DNA of 9,656 bases from an uncultured bacterium (GTDB lineage: Bacteria > Hydrothermota > Tepidihabitantia > Tepidihabitantales > Tepidihabitantaceae). Numbering within the stretch: position 1 is the first letter of the stretch; every line of letters starts with the position of its first letter. A model generated the notes under the pieces. It saw only the letters and a program-made list of their open reading frames with translations. It made no database searches and was not told the origin of the DNA. Below, piece by piece: positions 1-6,230 of this stretch. Where the stretch lies: positions 1 through 9,656 of the forward strand of contig CAKZPX010000307.1 in the NCBI GenBank assembly GCA_937139435.1, given 5' to 3'. Both the position numbers and the translations under genes were made by a program.

Positions 1-372
1 TACCTGACAGGCGACACCACGTTCCTCGCGCAGTAAACCGAGAAGGAGGTGTTCAGTGCCGACATAGGTATGATTCATCTTGCGCGCCTCGTCAACCGCA
101 AAGTTGAGCGCCGTTTTTGCCTCCTGGTTCAGGGGAACCTCACCAAGCACCAGGGTTTCGTAACCAGCCGGCACAGCATTTTCTACTGCCCGGCGCAGGT
201 CATCAAGGTTAATGCCCAGGTTGGTCAGGACAACCGCTGCCACACCCTCGCCTTCCTTAACAATGCCGAGGAGGATGTGTTCGGTGCCAATGTAGTCGTG
301 ATGGAGCCTGATTGCCTCCTGACGGGCATAGGACATCACCTTGCGCACCCGTTCAGTAAATCTTTCCTGCAT
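1..372 (-). CDS. clpC: ClpC-type AAA+ chaperone/protease regulatory subunit, N-terminal part (runs off left edge)
   Basis: This is the first 124 residues of a Clp ATPase, read from the ATG at 372 down to the window edge. ClpC is a cytoplasmic hexameric unfoldase that feeds proteins to ClpP. Two Clp N-domain repeats can be seen: residues about 3-67 (FTERVRKVMSYARQEA, then YIGTEHILLGIVKEGEG) and from about 80 to the edge (LNQEAKTAL, then YVGTEHLLLGLLREERG). The paired GTEH-LLG motifs are the hallmark of the ClpA/ClpC N-domain, which binds adaptors and substrates. The opening MQERFTERVRKVM and the repeat spacing favour ClpC over ClpA or ClpB. Both AAA+ modules lie outside the window, so the ClpC call rests on the N-domain alone. 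No CtsR tandem heptamer or CIRCE operator is seen upstream. A promoter-like pair ends 13 nt before the ATG. Confidence 0.93.
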   Translation of the reverse strand, partial: MQERFTERVRKVMSYARQEAIRLHHDYIGTEHILLGIVKEGEGVAAVVLTNLGINLDDLRRAVENAVPAGYETLVLGEVPLNQEAKTALNFAVDEARKMNHTYVGTEHLLLGLLREERGVACQV

Positions 373-385
373 AACTTACCCTAAT

Positions 386-414
386 AGTTTATTTACTATT
401 TTCTTTAAAGTCAA
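386..414 (-). promoter_or_regulatory. Putative sigma70-type promoter of clpC
   Basis: Read on the minus strand, TTGACT (414-409) and TAAACT (391-386) are separated by exactly 17 nt. The -35 matches consensus at 5 of 6 positions and the -10 at 4 of 6. The -10 ends 13 nt before the clpC ATG, so transcription would start around 379 and leave a leader of only about 6-7 nt. A weak AGGG lies between the -10 and the ATG but would be mostly lost from such a transcript. The rest of the 119-bp spacer (373-491) holds no gene I can support. An isolated TATAAT (455-450, minus strand) there lacks a good -35. Confidence 0.5.
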
Positions 415-491
415 GATAAACTCCTCATATGCTCCTGTCCAGCAATCCTATTATATTGTTAGACCATTAGGAATCGGTAAAGGGTTCAGGT

Positions 492-3053
492 CTATCTGGT
501 CTTTATAATCTGACCCGGAGGAGAGTTTTCTGCCCGCAGGAAATATACCCCCTGGGACAGATGGGAAAGGTTAAGGGTTGTTGCACCGGAGTTAAGCCGG
601 GTGACAATAAGCTGGCGACCGAGAGCGTCAAAGATGCTAATACAGGTTGGATGAGCGGTTTTTATGGTGATATGATTAACAAAGATGGTAGGGAAGGCAA
701 GTGGTGTTCTGCCTTCTGGCAGGACAGGGCCGGGTTCAGCGATGCCGGTGCCATAGAACAGCCAGTGGAGCATGGTGTTCATTAACTGGACACGGGTGAA
801 GTAGTCTGGTCGCGAGGCCGGGCGGTTAACCGCTTCAAAGCCAAAGCCCAGGGTGATAATCCGGCCACCATTTGGTGTCTGGTTTCTGATACCGGCACCC
901 CGGTTGTTTACCGTGTCATAGACAAGAAACAGGGCGGCACCGTTAACCGGACTGATTATGTCTCGCGATGTCTGATTGTTGGCGCCGTTACCACCAGCAG
1001 TTGCGGTACCCCGAATATCTCTACCCAGCGGGTCGCTGCGATTGCCAAAAACGAGAAATCCGCTATATCCAGAAGAGTCAAACCGACAACCGGCAATACG
1101 ATCGAGAAATGGTGTGCCCTGAAGTTCTTCGGCGATGTTCTGTCCGGTGAGCAGCAGGTTGCCTCCCCTTAAGACAAACAGGGCAAGGCTTTCCCGGTCA
1201 ACCGCGGGAACGGTCTGGGTGCGGGAGTTACCCGAAAACCAGATGATGGTCTGTTTTTCCATCCGTTCCATTATGGATAACGGTATTACACCCTGGCGGC
1301 GTCGTAACCAGAGGCAGTAGTTTGTCCTTAAACTATCAAGGGTACTGGTGTAATAAGTAGAGTAGTTTTCCATGGTGTCGTTATTGACAATCAGTACCTG
1401 TGCCGGTGTGGTGCGCAGGATAACACTGGTGTCGCCGGTTAAGGTGAAAGCCCAGGTGCGGCGGTAATAGGGCGGCTGAGGTTCAATGGTAATTTGAAAG
1501 ATGGAATCAATCAGATTGAGCCCGAAGTAACCCGAGGTGTCAGTCAGGCAGGAGTCCCAGACCGTGTTCTGCCCGTAAAGGTTTGCCTTAATCCAGGCGG
1601 GAATCGGCGTGGAATTAACCGAGTCAATCAGTCTTCCGAAAAGGGTTACTCTGCCATAAACCTTTATTGTCATAAACACCGAATCGTTTTCCGGATTTTC
1701 ATCAGCAGAGAAAAATGCTCTTAAATGGTGGTTCCCCCGGTTGAGCGGCAGAGAAAAGTTGAATCGCACTGTCTCTTCCTGCCAGACCGGCAGGTTGGCA
1801 ATTGTCTGACTCTGTACAGTTGAGTCAATCTGACAGTGCAGGAGTCCGGATACCGGTACCTGACCAACATTTTCCAGCCGGACAAGCGTTGCGATGGTTT
1901 CGGGTTCAATATAGAGTTGTCCGGGGGCGGGGGCGAGAAATTCGTAGACCGCCACATCGCGCTGGTAAACGGTGTCAATCAACCCGTCCATCCCCATAAA
2001 ATAGAGATATGTTGATACCCAGGTCTGGTCCTGGGTTTGCGGGTCGGTCCAGGTGGCAGGGATACCACCATCCAGGTCGGTGTCCTTCATCAGGAGGGTG
2101 TCGGTGAGATAATGGTGGATTTCTTTATAGTTCTGATTGCCGGAAATCTCTCCTGCTGCTCGATAGGCATAGGCAAGCCAGATGTTATGGGAGCAGTTCC
2201 AGGTGCCCGTGGGATAAAATCCGGGTAGTGATTCTGCGTAGGTTGCGACCCATGCCCGACCAAGAACCGTGTCCGCCTGACCATAGGTTTTTGCCACACC
2301 CCAGAATGCGGTGCCACCACACATCGCCCAGATTTGATAACCAAGCCGGTTGCGGGGAGACGCTTCAACCCAGTTCTTTACCCGGATACCCCGGGCAAGA
2401 GCGCTATCAAGCAGTTCCTGGTCGTTTGTTTGGCGAGCGTAGTCATACGCCATACCCGACGCCTGGGCAATAACGAAGTTGTCAAGGTAATTTGCCTGGT
2501 TTAAAGGACGGGCAAGGTAGAAATCACGGCAGGAGTCCGCATAAGGCTGGTGGCTGGAGTCCTGATACACCTGGCGGTAAAGCGCTTCTGCCCACATACC
2601 CAGTCCACAGTTCCAGACCGCATACCAGATATTGGCAGGATTGCCCTCATGTTCCTGATAGGCAGGGTGGCGTCGGACATATATCCAGGCACGCCGGATG
2701 TTTTCCTGATAGTCGTTGTTGCCGGTTAACTGATACCACCGGCTCCAGACCCAGATCGCCTCCTGGGTGTTGTCAGTTTCAATAATATCCGGGAGGTGTT
2801 CTGCCTCAATAATTCCGCCAAAGTTCGGTGAACTTGAGTCCGCCACCTGGTAACGGACAAGAAATTCACAGAGCCATTTAACTCGTTTCAGGTAGTTAAA
2901 CCTTCTTGGAGCGAACGGTCTTATTTCAGGGTGCGGTAACCAGCAGGGTTCACCGGTCCGGGTTTGCTCCTTTAATTCCTTTTCAGTCCAGAGTCTGGTC
3001 GCTGATGCCATGGTAATTAGTGTGGTCATCAAGAGGAGGATTTTATGTCGCAT
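492..3053 (-). CDS. Secreted 853-aa multidomain protein: helical (toroid-like) domain, beta domains, GATase-like domain, T9SS-type sorting domain
   Basis: No named family was recognised over the full length. Residues 1-18 form a signal peptide (MRHK, then a hydrophobic run, ending ASA|T). Residues about 41-360 are rich in W, Y, H and A with helical repeats resembling the alpha/alpha toroids of glycan-active enzymes; they include a calcium-loop-like DTDLDGG at 324-330. About 370-465 looks like a CARDB/Ig-type beta domain. About 468-548 looks like a carboxypeptidase-regulatory-type domain (LFGRLIDSVNSTPIPAW, TDTSGYF). About 552-766 begins with a Rossmann-type strand (AQVLIVNNDT) and contains LRGGNLLLTGQNIAEEL, like the glutamine-amidotransferase-like modules of secreted proteins. 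About 784-853 is a C-terminal sorting domain (ISIFDALGRQL, LSQGVYFLRAE). It is therefore probably exported and surface-anchored or released; substrate unknown. I chose the ATG at 3053 because the signal peptide starts there. An in-frame TTG at 3089 would fall inside the putative -35 box. No Shine-Dalgarno precedes 3053. Confidence 0.85.
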   Translation of the reverse strand: MRHKILLLMTTLITMASATRLWTEKELKEQTRTGEPCWLPHPEIRPFAPRRFNYLKRVKWLCEFLVRYQVADSSSPNFGGIIEAEHLPDIIETDNTQEAIWVWSRWYQLTGNNDYQENIRRAWIYVRRHPAYQEHEGNPANIWYAVWNCGLGMWAEALYRQVYQDSSHQPYADSCRDFYLARPLNQANYLDNFVIAQASGMAYDYARQTNDQELLDSALARGIRVKNWVEASPRNRLGYQIWAMCGGTAFWGVAKTYGQADTVLGRAWVATYAESLPGFYPTGTWNCSHNIWLAYAYRAAGEISGNQNYKEIHHYLTDTLLMKDTDLDGGIPATWTDPQTQDQTWVSTYLYFMGMDGLIDTVYQRDVAVYEFLAPAPGQLYIEPETIATLVRLENVGQVPVSGLLHCQIDSTVQSQTIANLPVWQEETVRFNFSLPLNRGNHHLRAFFSADENPENDSVFMTIKVYGRVTLFGRLIDSVNSTPIPAWIKANLYGQNTVWDSCLTDTSGYFGLNLIDSIFQITIEPQPPYYRRTWAFTLTGDTSVILRTTPAQVLIVNNDTMENYSTYYTSTLDSLRTNYCLWLRRRQGVIPLSIMERMEKQTIIWFSGNSRTQTVPAVDRESLALFVLRGGNLLLTGQNIAEELQGTPFLDRIAGCRFDSSGYSGFLVFGNRSDPLGRDIRGTATAGGNGANNQTSRDIISPVNGAALFLVYDTVNNRGAGIRNQTPNGGRIITLGFGFEAVNRPASRPDYFTRVQLMNTMLHWLFYGTGIAEPGPVLPEGRTPLAFPTIFVNHITIKTAHPTCISIFDALGRQLIVTRLNSGATTLNLSHLSQGVYFLRAENSPPGQIIKTR

Positions 3054-3061
3054 CAGAGGAA

Positions 3062-3089
3062 AAGATAAAGCAGGTGAAGAAAAAGTCAA
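3062..3089 (-). promoter_or_regulatory. Putative promoter of the 853-aa secreted protein gene, close to its start codon
   Basis: On the minus strand, TTGACT (3089-3084) and TATCTT (3067-3062) are separated by 16 nt. Only 8 nt lie between the -10 and the ATG at 3053, so the expected transcription start is about 3055, essentially at the start codon. The bases before the ATG are pyrimidine-rich with no Shine-Dalgarno, which fits a leaderless mRNA. This is a sequence match only and needs a mapped 5' end to confirm. Confidence 0.42.
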
Positions 3090-3154
3090 GGAGTTTACTG
3101 ATGATAACCCGGTCGGAAAATGGAGGACAATGCAGAATGGTAATTTCTTTCAAT

Positions 3155-3181
3155 CCCCCCATTATCCCCGGGATGAGGGGG
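3155..3181. repeat. C/G-rich inverted repeat (imperfect hairpin)
   Basis: A run of six C is followed by ATTATCCCC, then GGGATGAGGGGG. The inner palindrome ATCCCCGGGAT (3163-3173) is flanked by an outer C5/G5 pairing with a small asymmetric internal loop. The structure could form on either strand. It lacks a U-tract on both sides, so it is not a standard intrinsic terminator. It could be an operator, an mRNA-stabilising hairpin at the 3' end of the kinase transcript, or a dispersed short repeat. Position alone does not decide. Confidence 0.5.
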
Positions 3182-3311
3182 ATACCTGCCCCATTTTTAG
3201 CGGGTTGTGCTGCTAACCATCTGTATATTAAGAAGTTGACAGCATGGCTGTTATTTAATGCGTTAAAAAACGCCTCTTTTTGGGCTCTAATATTATTATA
3301 AGCGAGCGGTG

Positions 3312-3794
3312 TTATCCCTTATACCCGATTTTTCTTAAAAACTCCTTGCGCTCTTTTATCTCGGTTTCACCCTCCACACCCTTGGGCTTTTCACCGTCAA
3401 TTACGCCCAGGATGCCCCGACCGGGTTCGTCTTCAGCGATAACCACTTTGACCGGGTTGGCGGTGGCGCAGTAGATAGAACAAACCTCCTGAATCTGCTT
3501 GAGTCCGTTGAGTATGTTTATTGGGTAGGCATTGCGCAGCAGGATGATAAAGGAGTGTCCGGCACCAATCTGCAGGGCATTCTGGATGGCAAGTATTTCC
3601 AGTTCCGGGTCAGTGCCGGAGTGGCGGACCAGGCAGGGTCCGGACGCCTCGCAGAAGGCAAGACCGAATTTTATCCCGGGGATTGAGGTGATTAGGAGTT
3701 CGTGGATATCCTCAACCGTTTTAATAAAGTGGGTCTGACCGAGGATGACGTTCACATCATCGGGTTTTTGCACCGCAATGGTCTTCAGTTCCAT
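3312..3794 (-). CDS. Adenosine-specific kinase family protein (DUF355, PF04008-type)
   Basis: This 160-aa protein is full length for the family. Family-typical blocks are visible: GIKFGLAFCEASGPCLVRHSG (about residues 40-60), the GAGHSFIILLRNA block (78-89), the IYCATANPVKVVIAEDE block (107-123), and GRGILGVIDG then GVEGE (126-143). These small cytoplasmic proteins are named from a structure of the Pyrobaculum homologue, which binds AMP/adenosine; the in vivo reaction is poorly established. The ATG at 3794 is preferred over upstream extensions because the family begins near MELKTIAVQKPDD and the longer frame (to 3950) runs into the upstream gene. A modest CAGGTC lies 4-5 nt before the ATG. 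The gene begins 13 nt after the stop of the 473-aa secreted protein gene on the same strand, so the two are probably co-transcribed. It has no signal peptide. An odd partner for a surface protein. Confidence 0.88.
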   Translation of the reverse strand: MELKTIAVQKPDDVNVILGQTHFIKTVEDIHELLITSIPGIKFGLAFCEASGPCLVRHSGTDPELEILAIQNALQIGAGHSFIILLRNAYPINILNGLKQIQEVCSIYCATANPVKVVIAEDEPGRGILGVIDGEKPKGVEGETEIKERKEFLRKIGYKG

Positions 3795-3807
3795 TTTGAC
3801 CTGCCGG

Positions 3808-5229
3808 TTAGTGCTGAATAAGTATTTTACCGGTCCGGTTAAAACCGGGTGCGGTGCAGCGGTAGAAATAGGTGCCCGCGGGCAGTTTTTCGGTGTGCCA
3901 GAGGGCGGCAAGGGTGTGGTTGCTGGTGGGAGTGAGGGAGAGCGTTTCAATCAGCCTGCCATCAGCACGATAGAGCTGGATTGTAGCGCTGGTAGCATAG
4001 GAGTGCTGGAGCAGAAAGGTGGTGAATGTTTTTGCCGGGTTGGGGTTAACGGTAAGTTTTGCCTCACCGGGTTGCCGGGGCGGGTGTTCTTCGATGCCGG
4101 TAGTACTGACATTGAAGGTAATCATGGTGCTTTCCGGTGAGCAGGGTGGGAAGGTTGTCCACAATTCAATCTCATTGTCCTCACAGAACTCATCCATCGC
4201 CCAGATGTAGTAATCAATCCGTGCTGGCGGGGTAACCGCCGGGATGGTGAAGTAATACCTATTACCGGTCTGGGAGTCAGCAGAAACCGCTGTCCAGTTG
4301 CCCTGATTTACCCGGTAGAAGAGAGATTCGGTGCCCACTGCCTGATTGTCCAGGATTGTTGACCAGACAACAAACGGTCCGCTATAGGTAGTGTCGTTTA
4401 GTATCCGGGTAGCACCAAAACGGGGTGGGGATACATCCCAGCCGGGAATGTAGAGTGACTCCAGTTGGATAAAGGTGTGCACGGTGATGAAATCGGGTGA
4501 GGCACCATTCTCACTGATTGCAGCACAGACACCGTTGCCACCGCAGAAGATTCCGGGCACGACCCACTCATAGATCCAGCGCCGTTCATTTGTGCCCATG
4601 TTGTCAGAATAGACCATATAGTCCCGAATTACCAGACAGGGCCAGAAGTATTCCCCCGAGATCGGCACCCGTACCTTGCCCCGGGCGACGATGCGTTTCT
4701 GATGCTGTTCGGTAGCGGTGTAGGGGATGCCGGGAAAAATTTCATACCGCCAGGACCAGGCGCTTGCCCAGCCACCACCGTAATACATCGGCAGGCTGTA
4801 GAGGACAGCATCGGGTCGGTAATTACCTATGAAGCGAAATCCTTGCTGTGAGAAGTCAATGCCATCAGAGTAGAGGGCATAGTCATCAAGATACAGATAG
4901 ACCTCGGTTTCAGAATTGTTGCCAAGGGTGTCAAATTCACATACCTCCGGTGCAGGCGGGTCATTTTCCATTGTGTCCGGTGTCGGATAACGTCCTTCGT
5001 TGTAATCACGCAGACCAACCCGGGCACGCAACTGTCCGGGGTAGCGGGTTACATCCCAGACCCGGGCGGTGGAGTCAAATGGGGTCCAGTAGAACTGACT
5101 GCTGTTCTGGCGGTAGCGTCCATAGGTGTCAATAACGAGCGGGATTTCGTGACGGTTAATTCTAACGTTGTGGGCGGCAACCGGGACAGATAGGATGCCG
5201 GTGAGGATAAAATACAAAATTTTTTTCAT
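3808..5229 (-). CDS. Secreted 473-aa beta-rich protein with Ig-like and T9SS-type C-terminal sorting domains
   Basis: The protein starts with a clear signal peptide (MKKILYFILTGILSVPVAA|H, cut near residue 19). Residues about 20-265 form a Trp/Tyr-rich region that I cannot assign to a family; it has cysteines at 97, 198, 229 and 235. Residues about 268-374 resemble the Ig-like module seen in large secreted proteins, ending in PARIDYYIWAMDE before TTFPPCSPEST. Residues about 388-473 are a Por/T9SS type A sorting domain: LTVNPNPAKTF, IQLYRADGRLIETLSL, LPAGTYFYRC, then GKILIQH. It is expected to cross the outer membrane and be attached or released. The start at 5229 is fixed by the signal peptide and by AAAGGAGG 4 nt upstream; a longer in-frame start at 5295 would cross the promoter. 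It probably leads a two-gene unit with the kinase gene. No enzymatic motif was recognised. Confidence 0.87.
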   Translation of the reverse strand: MKKILYFILTGILSVPVAAHNVRINRHEIPLVIDTYGRYRQNSSQFYWTPFDSTARVWDVTRYPGQLRARVGLRDYNEGRYPTPDTMENDPPAPEVCEFDTLGNNSETEVYLYLDDYALYSDGIDFSQQGFRFIGNYRPDAVLYSLPMYYGGGWASAWSWRYEIFPGIPYTATEQHQKRIVARGKVRVPISGEYFWPCLVIRDYMVYSDNMGTNERRWIYEWVVPGIFCGGNGVCAAISENGASPDFITVHTFIQLESLYIPGWDVSPPRFGATRILNDTTYSGPFVVWSTILDNQAVGTESLFYRVNQGNWTAVSADSQTGNRYYFTIPAVTPPARIDYYIWAMDEFCEDNEIELWTTFPPCSPESTMITFNVSTTGIEEHPPRQPGEAKLTVNPNPAKTFTTFLLQHSYATSATIQLYRADGRLIETLSLTPTSNHTLAALWHTEKLPAGTYFYRCTAPGFNRTGKILIQH

Positions 5230-5233
5230 CCTG

Positions 5234-5241
5234 CCTCCTTT
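5234..5241 (-). promoter_or_regulatory. Strong Shine-Dalgarno of the 473-aa secreted protein gene
   Basis: AAAGGAGG on the minus strand, 4 nt before the ATG at 5229. This decides the start over the upstream in-frame codon at 5295. It also shows that the organism uses canonical ribosome binding sites, which makes their absence before clpC, the 853-aa gene and livH notable. Confidence 0.8.
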
Positions 5242-5249
5242 CTGTCTCA

Positions 5250-5277
5250 ATTTTATTTTTTCCATCAGGTTTGTCAA
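5250..5277 (-). promoter_or_regulatory. Promoter of the 473-aa protein and kinase unit
   Basis: On the minus strand, a perfect TTGACA (5277-5272) and TAAAAT (5255-5250) are separated by 16 nt of partly A-rich sequence. Transcription would begin near 5243, giving a leader of about 14 nt that just contains the AAAGGAGG. It lies back to back with the livH promoter, their -35 boxes 31 nt apart. Confidence 0.65.
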
Positions 5278-5308
5278 CAACAGATTGACCGGCAATTAAA
5301 AGTTATCC

Positions 5309-5337
5309 TTGACATTATACCGAATTTTTTCTATCTA
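5309..5337 (+). promoter_or_regulatory. Promoter of the livHMGF operon
   Basis: A perfect TTGACA (5309-5314) and TATCTA (5332-5337; 4 of 6 matches) are separated by 17 nt. The -10 ends 8 nt before the livH TTG at 5346, placing the likely transcription start at about 5344. This implies a leaderless or almost leaderless operon mRNA. A minus-strand TATAAT (5319-5314) overlaps the end of the -35 but has no matching -35 of its own. Confidence 0.6.
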
Positions 5338-5345
5338 TTGGACTA

Positions 5346-6230
5346 TTGACCTATTTTTTACAACAGCTGATTAACGGTCTGCAGCTTGGTTTTGTTTACG
5401 CTCTGATTGCCTTAGGTTATACGATGGTCTATGGCATTGTCCGACTGATCAACTTTGCCCACGGTGATGTGTTTATGGTTGGCGCCTATCTCGGCTTTTT
5501 TGCCATTGCCAGCTGGCGGTTACCCTTTCCGGTGGCGATAGTGGTGGCGATGGTCGGCTGTGCTTTGCTCGGTGTTTTAATTGAGCGTCTGGCGTATAAA
5601 CCATTGCGCCGGGCACCGCGTATCTCCTCTCTGATCACTGCCATCGGTGTCTCGCTTTTTTTAGAGTATTTTACCAGTTTGAAGTTTGTTTTCGGTCCTT
5701 ATTTCCGGGCTTATCCCCGACCGTTCGCTGTGCGCACCTATGAACTGGCCGGGATAACCATTTCCAACATCCAGATTATTGTTTTCGGAGTGGCGCTGGT
5801 TTTGATGGTAGCGTTGACTCTTTTTGTCAACCGGACGAAGACCGGACTGGCGATGCGGGCGGTTTCGTTTGACCACCAGACTGCGGCGCTGATGGGGATT
5901 AATGTTAACAATGTTATTTCCATCACTTTCGGGATTGGTGCGGCGCTGGCTGGTGCCGGTGGGGTGCTTTATGGCATTGCCTACCCGCAGATCAATCCGT
6001 TTATGGGTATTATGCCCGGGTTGAAGGCGTTTGTTGCGGCGGTCCTGGGGGGGATCGGTATCATACCGGGTGCGATGCTCGGCGCAGTAATTATGGGAGT
6101 GGTGGAAAAATTGACCGAGGTTTATATCTCGTCTACCCTGCGTGATGCTGGTGCGTTTGCGATTCTTATTATCGTCCTTCTGGTGCGACCGAGCGGGCTA
6201 TTAGGGAAAAAACAAAAGGAGAAGGTTTGA
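5346..6230 (+). CDS. livH: HAAT-type ABC importer permease, LivH-like
   Basis: This 294-aa protein of about eight membrane segments is an inner-membrane permease of the branched-chain amino acid importer family. The N-terminus (FLQQLINGLQLGFVYALIAL, then GYTMVYGIVRLINFAHGD) is the LivH signature. The ATPase coupling loop is visible at about 167-210, with GLAMRAVSFDHQTAALMGIN then ALAGAGGVLYG. The GIMPGLKAFVAAVLGGIG block (221-238) is also typical. The start is a TTG at 5346; the in-frame stop at 5310-5312 leaves almost no room upstream and the homologous N-terminus fits. No Shine-Dalgarno precedes it. The stop overlaps the livM start (TTGA). The ligand could be branched-chain amino acids, urea, amides or another small molecule; family membership alone does not settle it. 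Confidence 0.92.
   Translation: MTYFLQQLINGLQLGFVYALIALGYTMVYGIVRLINFAHGDVFMVGAYLGFFAIASWRLPFPVAIVVAMVGCALLGVLIERLAYKPLRRAPRISSLITAIGVSLFLEYFTSLKFVFGPYFRAYPRPFAVRTYELAGITISNIQIIVFGVALVLMVALTLFVNRTKTGLAMRAVSFDHQTAALMGINVNNVISITFGIGAALAGAGGVLYGIAYPQINPFMGIMPGLKAFVAAVLGGIGIIPGAMLGAVIMGVVEKLTEVYISSTLRDAGAFAILIIVLLVRPSGLLGKKQKEKV

Larger units (their letters stand above)
3054..3311. other. 258-bp intergenic region between two minus-strand genes
   Basis: No coding sequence is supportable here. The region holds the promoter-like pair next to the 853-aa gene, a strong C/G-rich inverted repeat (3155-3181), and two short hairpins. One is ACAGC-ATG-GCTGT at 3239-3251. The other is GCGTT-AAAA-AACGC at 3260-3273, followed on the plus strand by CTCTTTTT. 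Neither short hairpin is followed by a U-run on the minus strand, so neither is a clear terminator for the upstream kinase gene. An AT-rich stretch (3288-3300) follows the kinase stop codon. Confidence 0.5.

Noticed and set aside
49..384. Plus-strand open frame of 111 codons at the left edge
   Set aside because: It is antisense to the clpC N-domain, which has unmistakable paired Clp repeats on the minus strand. The plus frame shows no family resemblance.
411..428. Tiny minus-strand leader ORF (MRSLS) upstream of clpC with a nearby AGGAG
   Set aside because: It has five codons, no regulatory codon pattern and no attenuator hairpin. It also overlaps the predicted -35 of clpC, so it would not be transcribed from that promoter.
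450..455. TATAAT on the minus strand between the 853-aa gene and clpC
   Set aside because: No acceptable -35 lies 16-18 nt upstream, and the region is AT-rich, so a chance match is likely.
460..494. TAGACC/GGTCTA inverted repeat at the end of the 853-aa gene as a terminator
   Set aside because: The 6-bp stem has a 23-nt loop, overlaps the stop codon and has no U-tract after it.
2090..2368. Several open frames of 60-97 codons opposite or out of frame with the secreted-protein genes (about 561-2785, and 4398-5135)
   Set aside because: All lie within well-supported genes on the minus strand, lack Shine-Dalgarno sites and show no recognisable protein features.
3197..3216. TTAGC-N10-GCTAA resembling a CIRCE (HrcA) operator
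   Set aside because: Only the outer five bases of each half match the CIRCE consensus. The inner ACTC/GAGT is absent and no heat-shock gene lies downstream.
3260..3280. GCGTT-AAAA-AACGC hairpin followed by CTCTTTTT as an intrinsic terminator
   Set aside because: The T-run follows on the plus strand, where no gene ends. On the minus strand the sequence after the stem is mixed A/T with no U-run, and the stem is only 5 bp.
3795..3950. Upstream extension of the kinase reading frame to 212 aa
   Set aside because: The extra 52 residues overlap the sorting domain of the upstream gene, are rich in Pro, Ser and Thr, and are absent from the family's usual 160-aa length.
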